Origin: Stenotrophomonas nitritireducens | GTDB taxonomy: Bacteria; Pseudomonadota; Gammaproteobacteria; Xanthomonadales; Xanthomonadaceae | Reading direction: 5' to 3' | Assembly: GCF_001700965.1 (NCBI RefSeq) | Contig: NZ_CP016756.1 | Coordinates: 3,586,501-3,650,500, forward strand | Length of the DNA stretch: 64,000 bases | In this document: positions 1-8,735 of the stretch, piece after piece | Position numbering within the stretch: position 1 is the first letter of the stretch | Layout: each line of letters starts with the position of its first letter | Program-made: the position numbers and the translations under genes | Notes under the pieces: model-generated | Databases searched by the model: none | Told to the model about the DNA's origin: nothing | The model's input: the letters and a program-made list of their open reading frames with translations, nothing else

Positions 1-132
1 GTGTATGAGGCCCTGGATCGGGTGCAGGCACGCCTGGACAAGGGCACGGCTTTGCCAGCCGATGCAGTGATCGCCACCACCCCACGTGCGGGCAAGCCGC
101 TGATGGCCGAAAATCTGGCGATGCCGAAGTAA
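1..132 (+). CDS. C-terminal fragment, possibly 3-hydroxybutyrate oligomer hydrolase
   Basis: The window opens inside a reading frame that runs 43 codons to a TAA. The visible tail contains the strings LDKGTALPADAV and TTPRAGKP. From memory this resembles the extreme C-terminus of D-(-)-3-hydroxybutyrate oligomer hydrolases, which carry a G-x-x-LP...TxPR pattern followed by a short N-x-P-containing end. That family degrades oligomers produced from poly-3-hydroxybutyrate. No catalytic residue lies in the visible part, so the assignment is tentative. The coding status is supported by high GC at third positions and a clean stop followed directly by repeat-rich intergenic DNA. Confidence 0.4.
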   Translation: MYEALDRVQARLDKGTALPADAVIATTPRAGKPLMAENLAMPK

Positions 133-300
133 GGGCTTGAGCCCCTCCCTTGCGCGAAGCGCAGGGGGCGCTTGAGCCCCCTCCCTTTGCCGAAGGCAAG
201 GGGAGGGTTGGGGAGGGGTTGGCTTTGCTCTGCGCTGTTGGATTTGTGGCTTCGCGGCTTACGCCGCTCCTACACATCTGCCGCTCCTACAGATCCGCGC
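133..300. repeat. Composite palindromic repeat
   Basis: The segment between the two flanking genes consists mostly of repeats. A palindrome of the type CTCCCTTTGCCG-AGGCAAGGGGAG at about 181-203 is followed by the tail GGTTGGGGAGGGGTTG, the string TGCGCTGTTGGAT, and then CTTCGCGGCTTACGCCGCTC at about 250-270. The same three-part composite recurs at about 15070-15162 and 15285-15378. No gene is seen here. Confidence 0.75.
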
Positions 301-318
301 TGATGGCATCATTGGCCG

Positions 319-909
319 ATGCATACATTGAACTCTCCTACCCGCGTTATCCCTGCCGCGCTCTACCAGCGCGAGCGCTGGCGCAATGGCCTGGGTTGGA
401 CGCGCGAGATCCTGCGTCTGCCGGAGCAGGGCGACTGGCAGCTGCGCCTGTCCATCGCCGAGATCGAACAGGACGCGGCGTTCTCTGCTTTCCCCGGCGT
501 CGAGCGTGAGCTGGTGTTGCTGCAGGGCGAAGGTCTGCGCTTGCGCTTCGCCGATGGGCGTTGCGAAACCCTGCTGCCGCCCTATCAACGCCTGCGTTTT
601 GCCGGCGAAGAAGACATTGTCGGCGAGCTGGTCGACGGTGTGACCCAGGATTTCAATCTGATGTGGCGGCGTGATGCCCTGCAGGCCGAACTGCTGCATC
701 GGCCGCTGGTGGGCAACATGTTGTTCTTCACCGAGCCACAGGCCGCGTGGGCCATCCACCTGTTGGCCGGCCAAGCCGTATTCGAGGGTAATGAATTGCC
801 GGCGCTGTCGGCCGGTGATACCGCGTGGCTGGGGTCCGGCGAACGGCAGCGTTACACCTTAAGTGGCGGTGGCGAGCTGTTGGCGATACGGCTGACGCCG
901 GTTGTGTAG
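319..909 (+). CDS. HutD/Ves family cupin-like protein
   Basis: A 196-residue protein with the HutD/Ves signature: an N-terminal WRNGLGWTREI at about residues 21-31, a GDWQLRLSIAEIEQDAAFS segment around 40-58, and a double-stranded beta-helix pattern to the end. Full length for the family. HutD proteins accompany histidine-utilisation genes in some bacteria, and Ves was first seen as a cold-induced protein; the biochemical role is not established. No hut genes are visible here, so the context does not show a histidine function. The ATG at 319 is chosen because the alignment to the family begins immediately after it. It appears monocistronic, flanked by repeats on both sides. Confidence 0.85.
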   Translation: MHTLNSPTRVIPAALYQRERWRNGLGWTREILRLPEQGDWQLRLSIAEIEQDAAFSAFPGVERELVLLQGEGLRLRFADGRCETLLPPYQRLRFAGEEDIVGELVDGVTQDFNLMWRRDALQAELLHRPLVGNMLFFTEPQAAWAIHLLAGQAVFEGNELPALSAGDTAWLGSGERQRYTLSGGGELLAIRLTPVV

Positions 910-1107
910 GAGCGGCGTAAGCCGCGAAGCCAAAGAACCAACAGCGCAAGGCTTAACCTGTAGTGCCGAGCTATGCTCGGCATGGGCATTACCGGGAAAG
1001 CTTCTGCCGAGCATGGCTCGGCACTACGGGTGGGATTGCTTGTAAGGCTTCTGCCGAGCATGGCTCGGCACTACGGGGCTGCTTTGCCGAGCATGGCTCG
1101 GCGCTAC
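906..1107. repeat. Palindrome cluster: one GGAGCGGCGTAAGCCGC repeat and four SMAG-like GTAG repeats
   Basis: A GTAGGAGCGGCGTAAGCCGC palindrome starts at about 907. It is followed by four 23-bp hairpins at 960-982, 1005-1027, 1052-1074 and 1085-1107. The first reads GTAG-TGCCGAGC-TATGCTCGGCA; the other three are in the opposite orientation and end in CTAC or GCTAC. A GTAG tetranucleotide attached to a TGCCGAGC stem is the layout described for SMAG elements of Stenotrophomonas maltophilia. Several are arranged head-to-tail within 150 bp. They lie between convergent genes and may stop transcription from either side. Confidence 0.85.
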
Positions 1108-1109
1108 AT

Positions 1110-2720
1110 TCAGTAGACGTCGCGGCGGTAGCGGCCGGCAATGCGCAGGGCCTGATGTGCTTCGGCGCCAATCGTGTCGATGATGACCTTGTCCACCGCC
1201 GGGGCCATGCCCTGCAGGCTGCCGCAGACCAGCAGGGTGGCGCCGTCCTCCAGCCATTGCTGCAGCACAGTGCTGTGCGCGGCCAGCGCGTCCTGCACAT
1301 AGTGGAACTGACCGGGATCGCGGCTGAAAACCGCATCCAGACGCTCGATTCCACCCTCACGCTGCCATTGCCGCAGCTCGTCGCCGAAGTGGAAGTCATG
1401 CGCCGCGTTGCGTTCGCCGAACAGCAGCCAGTTGCGGCGTGCGCCTGCATCGATGCGGGCGCGAAGATGCGCACGCAGGCCGGCGATGCCGGTGCCGTTG
1501 CCGATCAGGATCAGTGGCGCATCGTTGCGGGGCGGATGGAAGTTGCTGTTGCTGCGCAGGCGCAGATCAATGCTGTCGCCGATAGCCGTGTAGTCGCAGA
1601 GCCAGCCGCTGGCCAGGCCAGGGGTGCCATCCGGGCGCAGCTGCCGCCGCAGCATCAGCTGCAGGCTGCCGTCGCTTGGCATCGATGCGATCGAATACTC
1701 ACGATGCGGCAGCGGCGTGAGGTTGGCAGCCAGTGCGTCGGCATCGCGGGTGTCGCAGCTGTCGGGCAGATGCGACACGGCAAGGGCGTCACGCAGCAGG
1801 CGGCCATCGGCAAGTACCGCGGCCGCATCGAAGCCATGCGTCTGCAGCCAGTGCGTCACCGCAGGCGCGGATTGGCGCGGGCCGATTTCGGCGATGTCGC
1901 CGGCCTGCCAGGTGGGCAGCTTGCCGTCCGCCGGTTGCAGTTGCAGGTGGAACACCTTGCCACCGATGCTGCCGGGATTGAGCATCTCGCGCCTGCGCAG
2001 CAACCAGGATTGGTAGGCCGGCGCACTCCAGTCAGTGGCGTCGGCGGTCGAGCCGCCGAGCTGGCCCAGCAGCTGCTGCCAATGGCGCAGCGCTTCTGCA
2101 TCGGCGTTGTCGACCTCCACGGTGTCAAACAGCGGCTGTGCACCCTGCGCACGCAACCAGTCATCGAGTTGATGGCCGAACGCGCAGTACTGGTCGTAGG
2201 TTTTGTCGCCCAATGCCAGTACCGCGTACTGCAGCTGTGCCAGCTTCAGCGGCTGTGGCATCACCCGGCTCAGGAAGGCGAGGGCGTGATCGGGCGGATC
2301 GCCTTCGCCGGTGGTGCTGGCGACGAACAAGGCCTGGCGGCTGCTGTCCAGCAGCGCTGCGTCCACCTGGTCGATCGCGCGCAGGCGGATCTTGTGGCCG
2401 GCAGCACGCAGCTGTGCCGCCGTGCGCTGGGCCAGTTGCTGCGCGAACCCGGTCTGGCTGGCCCATACCACCAGGATCGGCGGTTCGCTGCTGTCGCCAG
2501 CATCGTCGTCGCGTTGACGGGTGCGCCACCACAGCGCGAAGCAGGCAACTGCGTAGACCAACAGCGCGGCCAGCGCTGCCCACCATTGCGGCATCAGTGG
2601 CGGCGCGTTCCACCAGCTTTCGCTAAGATGCAGGCGCAGCAGGAACAGGGCGATCAACAGCAGGACCAGACCAACACCGAGGTTGCCAAGCAGGGCGCGC
2701 ATGGAGCGATTGGGGTTCAT
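1110..2720 (-). CDS. Membrane-anchored flavodoxin/FAD reductase (sulfite reductase flavoprotein-like)
   Basis: A 536-residue protein predicted to carry electrons from NADPH through FAD to FMN. Two hydrophobic segments at about 12-30 and 46-65 anchor it in the inner membrane. A flavodoxin domain follows, with SQTGFAQQLA at 88-97 for FMN phosphate binding. The reductase part has REYSIAS near 340 (FAD), GNGTGIAGL near 407 and VCGSLQGMA near 498 (NADPH), and an aromatic C-terminus RRDVY. Related PepSY/flavodoxin reductases are found beside siderophore receptors and are thought to reduce ferric siderophores. It is the last gene of the PepSY-DUF2271-DUF4198-apbE operon and shares a 4-bp ATGA overlap with apbE. 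Confidence 0.88.
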   Translation of the reverse strand: MNPNRSMRALLGNLGVGLVLLLIALFLLRLHLSESWWNAPPLMPQWWAALAALLVYAVACFALWWRTRQRDDDAGDSSEPPILVVWASQTGFAQQLAQRTAAQLRAAGHKIRLRAIDQVDAALLDSSRQALFVASTTGEGDPPDHALAFLSRVMPQPLKLAQLQYAVLALGDKTYDQYCAFGHQLDDWLRAQGAQPLFDTVEVDNADAEALRHWQQLLGQLGGSTADATDWSAPAYQSWLLRRREMLNPGSIGGKVFHLQLQPADGKLPTWQAGDIAEIGPRQSAPAVTHWLQTHGFDAAAVLADGRLLRDALAVSHLPDSCDTRDADALAANLTPLPHREYSIASMPSDGSLQLMLRRQLRPDGTPGLASGWLCDYTAIGDSIDLRLRSNSNFHPPRNDAPLILIGNGTGIAGLRAHLRARIDAGARRNWLLFGERNAAHDFHFGDELRQWQREGGIERLDAVFSRDPGQFHYVQDALAAHSTVLQQWLEDGATLLVCGSLQGMAPAVDKVIIDTIGAEAHQALRIAGRYRRDVY

Positions 2721-3691
2721 TGCGCGCTGGCGTCCAGATAGCGCTGGAAGGCGGGGCTCATGGTTTCGATCAGGCCGGTGCTGGTGCGGGTGATGAAGCG
2801 TGCAGCCAGATCATGGTGATTGGCAAAGGCCAGGCCTTCATCGGCGCCCATCACGGTCAGTGCGGTGGCCCAGGCATCGGCGTGCATCGCATCGCGCGCA
2901 ATTACGCTGACCGCAGCTGCGGCGCGGCTGACCGGTGCATGGCTGCGCGGATCCAGGGTGTGGCTGTAGGACACGCCATCGCGTTCAAAGTGGTGCCAGC
3001 GGTCGCCTGAAGTGGCGACCGCAAGGTCGTCCAGTGCCAGTACGCGCGGCGGATAGTCGGCACCAGCATCTTCTTCCGGAGCGGATTCAACCAGCACGCG
3101 CCAGGGCTGACCGTCGGGTTTCAGGCCGTAGCCGTGTAGTTCGCCGCCTACTTCGACCAGTGCTGCGGCGACACCGGCGCGCTGCAGCCAGCGGCTGACC
3201 AGATCCACGCCATAACCCTTGGCGATGGCCGACAGGTCCAGCTGCAGGCCGCCGGGTTGCAGGGCACTTTGTGTTTGTGGATCCAGTTGCAGCTTCTGCC
3301 ATTGGCAGCGTGCAGCAACTTCGGCCAGCTGCGCGGAATCGGGTACGGCCTGCGCAGCGGCATCCGCACCGAAACCCCACAGCGCGACCAAGGGGCCGAT
3401 AGTGGGATCGAAGGCACCGTTGCTGCGCTCGGCGATATCGCGTGCGGTGCTGAGTACGTTCCAGAAATCATCGGGCAGCGCATGCCAGGTGCCAGCGGCG
3501 GCGCGGTTGTAGCGGTTGATGTCAGAGTCGGCTTCCCAGGTGCTCATCTGCGCGACGACTCGGTCCAGTTCGGCCTGGATGCCGGCATGCAGCGGATGCA
3601 GGTCACGGCTGCGCGCGGCGACCAGCTTGACGCTCCAGCTGGTGCCCATGGTGTGGCCGCCAAGGGCGGCGATGTCGGAGTTGGAGGACAT
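2717..3691 (-). CDS. apbE: FAD:protein FMN transferase (ApbE)
   Basis: A 324-residue ApbE-family protein, which attaches FMN covalently to Thr/Ser of target flavoproteins using FAD and Mg2+. Recognisable segments are GHTMGTSWSV near the N-terminus, STWEADSDINRYN, NGAFDPTIGPLV, DLSAIAKGYGVD, VEVGGELHGYG and SHTLDPRSHAPV. No lipobox is seen, unlike many periplasmic ApbE lipoproteins, so its location is uncertain. The stop overlaps the start of the flavoreductase gene by 4 bp, implying translational coupling. Its natural substrate may be the neighbouring flavoprotein or PepSY protein, but no obvious D-x-x-(S/T)GAT flavinylation motif was noticed in them. A repeat-filled gap of about 180 bp separates it from the DUF4198 gene upstream. 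Confidence 0.92.
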   Translation of the reverse strand: MSSNSDIAALGGHTMGTSWSVKLVAARSRDLHPLHAGIQAELDRVVAQMSTWEADSDINRYNRAAAGTWHALPDDFWNVLSTARDIAERSNGAFDPTIGPLVALWGFGADAAAQAVPDSAQLAEVAARCQWQKLQLDPQTQSALQPGGLQLDLSAIAKGYGVDLVSRWLQRAGVAAALVEVGGELHGYGLKPDGQPWRVLVESAPEEDAGADYPPRVLALDDLAVATSGDRWHHFERDGVSYSHTLDPRSHAPVSRAAAAVSVIARDAMHADAWATALTVMGADEGLAFANHHDLAARFITRTSTGLIETMSPAFQRYLDASAQ

Positions 3692-3715
3692 CGGAAATGA
3701 TCGGCTAGGCGGTGT

Positions 3716-3857
3716 CCCTTCTCCCGTTTACGGGAGAAGGTGCCCCGAAGGGGCGGATGAGGGGAAGCGTTTGCTCTTTTTCGACCGATTGCAGGCTTCA
3801 GGAACTCGGCTCCGGCCTTGCCCTCACCCCAACCCCTCTCCCGGCGGGCGAGGGGCT
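3716..3857. repeat. Two REP-like TCTCCC..GGGAGA palindromes
   Basis: The first copy (about 3716-3764) has the hairpin CTTCTCCCGTTTACGGGAGAAG followed by GCCCCGAAGGGGC and ATGAGGGG. The second (about 3819-3857) has CCCTCACCCCAACCCCTCTC before a CCGGCGGG loop. They are opposite-end variants of the commonest repeat family in the window. They sit inside the operon between the DUF4198 gene and apbE and could attenuate transcription of apbE and the flavoreductase. Confidence 0.8.
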
Positions 3858-3869
3858 TTGAGCGGTGCA

Positions 3870-4676
3870 TTACTGCGGCAGCACTTCCAGCGTGGCGACG
3901 TAGCTCAGGCGGCGCACGTTGGCCTGCGGGATCGAGGTCTTGTTGTCCTCGGTGCCGGTTTCCAGCCAGTACATGCCAGCCTGCGGCCAGGTCACCGAGA
4001 ACTCGCCATTGGCGTCGGTGGTCACCTTGATCTCTTCCTGGGCGTTGCGGTAACGGGTACCACCGCGGGTGATTTCCACTTCCAGGCCTGCGTGCGGCTT
4101 GCCGTCGACCAGCAGCTTGAACTTGGCCTGCTCGCCGGCGAACAGATCGTTCGGATGGCCCACAGCGACCAGCTCCATGCCCTTGCCGGTCGGCTTGAGC
4201 GCGGTGTCGTTCGGCTTGCCGTTGGTGACGAAGGTTTCAACGCGACCGGCGGTCTCGGAGACCTTCAGTTCCTTGGCATCCTTCGGCACTTCGGTGGCGA
4301 ACGTTGCAGCGTTGCCGCGCCAGCGCTTGGGCTTGCCGTCTTCCTGCCAGTTGGCCATCAGGCCGGCGTTGACGTTGGCCAGGCGGTAGGTGCCCTGCTG
4401 GGTCAGTTCCACGTCGAACACGCTGCGGTACTTGCCGGTGGCCACGTTCTGCGGCTGCACGGTGCTGCCGTCCGGTGCGGTGATCACCAGGTTGTCCAGG
4501 CGCAGCGGCACATGGTTGAAGTAGAACAGGTCGTTGGATACAGCCGCATCCACGGTGATCCACGGGTTGGTGCCGGCAATCACGGTCTGCGATGGCTGCA
4601 GCCAGGCCTTGTGCGCGGCGGCGGAGAAGGGCAGCGCGGCGGCGAGGATGGCAGCAAGCAGGAGGGAACGCTTCAT
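3870..4676 (-). CDS. DUF4198 periplasmic protein
   Basis: A 268-residue exported protein. The start at 4676 gives a clean signal peptide ([21 protein letters not shown]) ending before HKAWLQPSQ; an upstream in-frame ATG at 4730 would put an untypical proline-rich stretch before it. The body matches the DUF4198 pattern, with an N-terminal AHKAWLQP, a [20 protein letters not shown] segment in the middle and a C-terminal Ig-like fold ending in the pattern [21 protein letters not shown]4198 proteins occur with metal uptake genes, and their exact role is not known. It lies 25 bp downstream of the DUF2271 gene in the Fur-linked operon, which supports a periplasmic function in iron or other metal handling. 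Confidence 0.8.
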   Translation of the reverse strand: MKRSLLLAAILAAALPFSAAAHKAWLQPSQTVIAGTNPWITVDAAVSNDLFYFNHVPLRLDNLVITAPDGSTVQPQNVATGKYRSVFDVELTQQGTYRLANVNAGLMANWQEDGKPKRWRGNAATFATEVPKDAKELKVSETAGRVETFVTNGKPNDTALKPTGKGMELVAVGHPNDLFAGEQAKFKLLVDGKPHAGLEVEITRGGTRYRNAQEEIKVTTDANGEFSVTWPQAGMYWLETGTEDNKTSIPQANVRRLSYVATLEVLPQ

Positions 4677-4701
4677 CGGTTGGCTCCGTTGGAAAGGGGG
4701 A

Positions 4702-5223
4702 TCAGGGCTTGACGGCGAGGGTGACGGCACCGAGTTCGGTGCTGCCCTGGGCGCTGCCGTTCTGGACAGCGCGGGCCGGCCAGCTGAAGGGAATCTTGAC
4801 CAGCTCGCGGCCGCCGACTTCGCGCGCCGCTTCCACCACCAGCGTGTACTGGCCGGCGGGCAGGGCGCGCAGCTGCGGCTGGCGGTCGCTGAAGCTGAGC
4901 TGGTGCTTGCCGACCGGACGGGTCGGGCCGGTCACGCCATCCACCGGCACCTGCAGGGTGCGGCCGCTCTTGCGCCACCACTGGCGCAGGTCCGGCAGCC
5001 ACTTGGTGCCATGGCCTTCGGCGGTGTCCTTGAGCTGGTACCAGACCGACAGGTTGGCGGCGACCTGCTGGTCGGCACCTTCGATCCACACCGCGACATA
5101 CGGGCGGTGGTACTCGGCCACGTTGAGCTTGGGCACTTCGACGTTGACGTCGAGGCTGGCGGCGTAGGCGGCAGGAGCGGTGGCGATCAGGCCGCTCAGG
5201 GCGATGGTCAGGGTGACGCGCAT
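4702..5223 (-). CDS. DUF2271 periplasmic protein
   Basis: A 173-residue protein with an N-terminal signal peptide ([20 protein letters not shown], cleavage near ASA/SLD) and the DUF2271 core, including [23 protein letters not shown] and [18 protein letters not shown]. The family is found next to PepSY membrane proteins and ApbE in iron-regulated operons. No enzymatic activity has been assigned. It is placed 25 bp downstream of the PepSY gene and 25 bp upstream of the DUF4198 gene, consistent with one transcript. Confidence 0.82.
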   Translation of the reverse strand: MRVTLTIALSGLIATAPAAYAASLDVNVEVPKLNVAEYHRPYVAVWIEGADQQVAANLSVWYQLKDTAEGHGTKWLPDLRQWWRKSGRTLQVPVDGVTGPTRPVGKHQLSFSDRQPQLRALPAGQYTLVVEAAREVGGRELVKIPFSWPARAVQNGSAQGSTELGAVTLAVKP

Positions 5224-5248
5224 GGTGCGACTCCGGGAAGGACGACGG

Positions 5249-5893
5249 TCAATGGATGAGGAGCAGGGCGATCAGAAGCGGGATCAGCAAACCCAGGCCG
5301 ACCAGCGGCCAGGTCATGCGCCGCTGCCGCGCATGCAGATGCAGCAGGAACAGGCCGGTGATGCAGAACACCAGGCAGGCCACCGCGAACACGTCAAGGA
5401 ACCAGCCCCAGCCCGGTCCGGCATTGCGGCCCTTGTGCAGATCGTTGAAATACGAGATCCAGCCTCGGCGGGTTTTCTCGAATTCCACCGCACCGGTTTC
5501 GCGGTCGATGCTCAACCAGGCATCACTGCCGGGGCCGGGCATGGACAGATAGATTTCTTCCGGCGACCACTCGGCTTCACGGCTGCCGATGGAGACCTCG
5601 AGACGGTTGGACAACCAATCGGCCACCCGTGCCGGCAGCGGCGCGTTGCCTTCTTCGCGCTCGCCCAGAGCCTTGAGTACGGGCGCAGGCAATTCCAGCT
5701 GCAGGTTCTGCACCTGCGGCTTGGCTTCGATCTTGGACGCGTGGTTCAAGGTGATGCCGGTCAGGGAGAACAGCAGCATGCCGATCAGGCAGACCGCCGA
5801 GCTGATCCAGTGCCACTGATGCAAGGTGCGCAACCAGAATCCACGACTGGCTTGTTGTTGCACGGTAGTGGCGGCGCTGCGGTCTGCGGACAC
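5249..5893 (-). CDS. PepSY-associated transmembrane protein
   Basis: A 214-residue inner-membrane protein. A helix at about 29-48 ([20 protein letters not shown]) is followed by a periplasmic PepSY-like domain with [19 protein letters not shown]. Two C-terminal helices follow at about 165-185 and 195-213. The histidines in LRTLHQWHW and YFNDLHKG match those that bind haem or pass electrons in PepSY ferric reductases. The start is GTG at 5893; the ribosome site is weak and a second GTG lies 10 codons later. It is the first gene of the operon and is preceded by a Fur-like box. The likely job is ferric-siderophore reduction at the inner membrane together with the flavoreductase at the operon's end. 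Confidence 0.85.
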   Translation of the reverse strand: MSADRSAATTVQQQASRGFWLRTLHQWHWISSAVCLIGMLLFSLTGITLNHASKIEAKPQVQNLQLELPAPVLKALGEREEGNAPLPARVADWLSNRLEVSIGSREAEWSPEEIYLSMPGPGSDAWLSIDRETGAVEFEKTRRGWISYFNDLHKGRNAGPGWGWFLDVFAVACLVFCITGLFLLHLHARQRRMTWPLVGLGLLIPLLIALLLIH

Positions 5894-5931
5894 GGGTATC
5901 AGGGGTGTTGAAGGACGACGATTAAAGCACT

Positions 5932-5950
5932 AATGAGAATGATTCGCAAT
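5932..5950 (-). promoter_or_regulatory. Fur-like box for the PepSY operon
   Basis: AATGAGAATGATTCGCAAT is an imperfect inverted repeat around a central G and closely follows the Fur consensus of alternating AATGATAAT-type hexamers. It lies about 40-60 bp upstream of the PepSY start, the right distance to overlap a promoter. This predicts repression of the five-gene operon when iron is plentiful. Confidence 0.65.
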
Positions 5951-5961
5951 TTGTGCCGTGC

Positions 5962-6113
5962 TACGCCCCCTCCCTATGCCGGAGGCAAGGGGAGGGTTGG
6001 GGAGGGGTAGCCTTTGATCTGGCTGTTGTTCTGGTTCTTCGCGTAAAGCCAAGAAGCCAAGTCAAAAGCTACCCCTCCCCAACCCTCCCCTTCACTGCGT
6101 GAAAGGGAGGGAG
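5962..6113. repeat. Inverted pair of GGGGAGGGTTGGGGAGGGG repeats
   Basis: One copy at about 5964-6011 reads CCTCCCTATGCCGGAGGCAAGG followed by GGAGGGTTGGGGAGGGGTAGC. A second, at about 6068-6112, is its approximate reverse complement, beginning GCTACCCCTCCCCAACCCTC. About 57 bp separate them. The pair could fold into one long stem. It lies just downstream of the receptor gene ending at 6205 and upstream of the Fur box, so it may end receptor transcripts. Confidence 0.75.
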
Positions 6114-6204
6114 CGGTGTTGCCTGTGCTGGAAACGTTTGTGGGGCTGCGGCGTTGACAGGCGGGTGGGCAAGCGCTCAGCGCTACCCGTGCCAGCTGCA
6201 CCCA

Positions 6205-8619
6205 TCAGAACTTCGCGTTGAGCGACAGCCAGTAGCTGCGGCGCTGTTCCTTCACCGCATAGTCGTCGACGCAGCTGTACTCGCTGGGCGAGCTCAGGAT
6301 GCAGGACTGCGAGACGAAGTCCTTGTCGAACAGGTTGTTGACGCGCGCGTTGACCGTCAGCCAGTCGTTGAGCTTCCAGCTGCCGCCCAGGTGGAAGGTG
6401 GTGTAGTCCTCGTAGTAACGAACAGTCGAGCTGCTGACGCCGCCGACGTTGGATACCAGCGTGTCGCGGTAACGGTCGTAACGGCCTTCGCCGATCAAGC
6501 TCAGGCTGATGGCGTCGTTGAGCTGCCAGTTGAGGCTGGCATTGGCCATGTGCTTGGCCGGGTTGCCGGCGATCGGCTGGCCTTTGGTGGCGCCGCTGGT
6601 CTGCTCGCTCTTGGTGTAGGTGTAGTTACCGCGCAGCTGCAGGTTGTCCAGCAGGTCCACATGGCTGGCCAGCTCAACGCCGCGGGTTTCGGCCTTGTCC
6701 AGGTTCACACTCTGGCTGAAAACGCTGTAACCCAACGCTGCCCAGCCCGGGCCCACGTCCACGCAGTAGCCGCTGTTGGCCGGTGCCACTTCGCAGTTGG
6801 CGAAGCTGCCGCCGCTGGCGATCTTGTCGTCGAAGCGGTTGAGGAAGGCGGTGGCGTTGAAGCCCCAGCGGCCGCCGTCGTAATAGGTGGCGATTTCGTA
6901 GTTGGTGCTGGTCTCCGGCTTCAGGTTGGGCGAGCCCACCATCGGGATCACACCCTGGCCGCCGAAACCGGTCACGCCGGGAAACAGCTGATCCGGACGC
7001 GGGGTCTTGTAGCCGGTGCTGACGCCGCCCTTGACGGTCCACGCATCGCTGGCATTCCACACCAGGTAGGCGCGCGGGCTGACATGGCTGCCGAAGATGT
7101 TGTGGTGGTCATAGCGCAGGCCGAAGGTGGCGGTGAGCGCGTCGGTCAGCGACCAGTTGTCCTCGGCAAACACCGACCAGGTGCGGTGCTTCTGCTTGAC
7201 GTTGTCGCGGTAGCCGCCACCGTCCATGCCGAATACGCCGTCGGTCATGTCGGTGTTGTTGTACTGGCCACCGACGGTGACTTTGTGCGCATCGAAACCC
7301 AGTTCGAGCATGGTGTCCAGCACCATTGCATCCAGTTCCATGGTGCGCAACGGGCGCGGCAGGAAGGCCTGCAGGCGGGCGCGTTCGGCATCATTGAGCA
7401 CCGACAGGTTGCCGCTGGCCATGTTGCAGTTGGCGGCCTGGCCGCGGCGCTGGCAGACATCGTTCCACAGGTTCTGCAGGTCGGCGCGCTCGGCCAGGGT
7501 CAGCGGCAGCGAGCGGCCCAGGTTGTTGCTCTGGGTACGCGACAGGCTGGTCTGCCAGGTGCCGAAGTCGTAGCGGCCCTGGTGGGTCAGCGCCAGCTGG
7601 TCCAGCTCATAGCGCTGGTAGGCGGTATAGCCAACGCGCGGCTGCACCACGCGGCGGGTGGTGGTGCCACCGTTGCCATTGGGAATGGTCGCCACACCGC
7701 TGCGCCACAGGCTTTCGGCGCTGTCCAGGGTGCCGGTCTGGCCCTTGCTGTTGTCGTACTTCTGGCGCGAGACGTCGTAGTCCAGCCACAGGTCGTGGTT
7801 TTCGCTGGCCTTGAAGTTCAGGCGGATGCCGCTGTTCCAGTTGGTATTGGCCACGGCCTTGCCGCCGCCGCCAAAGCCGAGCGCACGTTCCCACTGGCTG
7901 CCATCGGGCAGCGGCAGCGAATCCCATTCCGGACGCGATTCGTCGATGTCGTACCAGCTGCCGCGCACGGTCATGCCCAGACGGTCCTGGATCAGCGGGC
8001 CGCTCAGGTACAGGTCGGTGGTGCGGGCGTCGCCGAACGCGTCTTCCTGCTGCACGGTGAGACCCTGCGTCACCGAGCCGTGCCATTCGCTCTGGTTGCG
8101 GCGGGTGATGATGTTGATAACCCCGCCCATGGCATCTGCGCCGTACAGGGTCGACATCGGGCCGCGCACTACTTCGATGCGTTCCACTGCATCCAACGGC
8201 GGCATGTAGGCGAACTGGCCGCCACCGAAGTTGTTCGGGTACAGATTGCCGACGTTGCTCTGGCGGCGGCCATCGATCAGCACTAGCGTGTATTCGGACG
8301 GCATGCCGCGCATGGAAATGGTGGCGCGGCCGTTCTTGTCGGTGGTTTCCATGCCGACGTCGATGCCTTCCACGTCGCGCAGCGCATCGACCAGGCTGGT
8401 GTAGGGACGCAGTGCCAGTTCTTCGCGGCTGACCACGCTGATGCTGGCCGGCGCGTCGGTGATCTTCTGCTCGAAGCCGCTGGCGGTGACGACCACCTTG
8501 TCCAGCGTGGTAGGTGCGCCGCTACCGCTGGCATGCGCGCTGGCGCTGAGGGCGCCGAGCACGGCGAGGCTGAGCAGTTGGCGGGAAACGGACACACGGT
8601 GGCGCTGGCGCAGGGCCAT
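6205..8619 (-). CDS. TonB-dependent catecholate siderophore receptor (CirA/FepA-like)
   Basis: An 804-residue outer-membrane receptor. A signal peptide ends near SASAHA at residue 30. The plug domain follows, with the TonB box-like LDKVVVTAS, RPYTSLVDALRDVEGIDV, RATISMRGMP and VERIEVVRGPMSTLYGADAMGGVINIIT. A 22-strand barrel follows, ending in WLSLNAKF with the terminal phenylalanine needed for insertion. The plug pattern is that of FepA/CirA receptors for ferric catecholates. It sits between a Fur-linked small gene upstream and the ferric-reductase operon downstream. Substrate identity within the catecholate group cannot be read from sequence alone. Confidence 0.9.
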   Translation of the reverse strand: MALRQRHRVSVSRQLLSLAVLGALSASAHASGSGAPTTLDKVVVTASGFEQKITDAPASISVVSREELALRPYTSLVDALRDVEGIDVGMETTDKNGRATISMRGMPSEYTLVLIDGRRQSNVGNLYPNNFGGGQFAYMPPLDAVERIEVVRGPMSTLYGADAMGGVINIITRRNQSEWHGSVTQGLTVQQEDAFGDARTTDLYLSGPLIQDRLGMTVRGSWYDIDESRPEWDSLPLPDGSQWERALGFGGGGKAVANTNWNSGIRLNFKASENHDLWLDYDVSRQKYDNSKGQTGTLDSAESLWRSGVATIPNGNGGTTTRRVVQPRVGYTAYQRYELDQLALTHQGRYDFGTWQTSLSRTQSNNLGRSLPLTLAERADLQNLWNDVCQRRGQAANCNMASGNLSVLNDAERARLQAFLPRPLRTMELDAMVLDTMLELGFDAHKVTVGGQYNNTDMTDGVFGMDGGGYRDNVKQKHRTWSVFAEDNWSLTDALTATFGLRYDHHNIFGSHVSPRAYLVWNASDAWTVKGGVSTGYKTPRPDQLFPGVTGFGGQGVIPMVGSPNLKPETSTNYEIATYYDGGRWGFNATAFLNRFDDKIASGGSFANCEVAPANSGYCVDVGPGWAALGYSVFSQSVNLDKAETRGVELASHVDLLDNLQLRGNYTYTKSEQTSGATKGQPIAGNPAKHMANASLNWQLNDAISLSLIGEGRYDRYRDTLVSNVGGVSSSTVRYYEDYTTFHLGGSWKLNDWLTVNARVNNLFDKDFVSQSCILSSPSEYSCVDDYAVKEQRRSYWLSLNAKF

Positions 8620-8735
8620 GGGAATACCTCGAACAAGGAAATGCAGGCTGCAGTCGTCAACACCGCAAGCGCGGGCGCATGCAGAGACGGGCTGAAAAGA
8701 GAGGGGGTGAAGCGCGGGCGCCTAGGCGCGGAGCA

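Noticed and set aside
963..2741. 592-codon plus-strand frame opposite the flavoreductase
   Set aside because: It is an antisense shadow of a gene with clear motifs and reads low-complexity Ala/Gln/Arg sequence without any recognisable domain.
5960..6113. Remnant insertion sequence at the repeat pair
   Set aside because: The inverted repeats are short palindromes of a family seen many times in the window and enclose no transposase fragment.
6154..8286. 710-codon plus-strand frame opposite the CirA-like receptor
   Set aside because: Antisense shadow with Val/Ala/Gly-rich low-complexity translation; the receptor on the minus strand is unambiguous.
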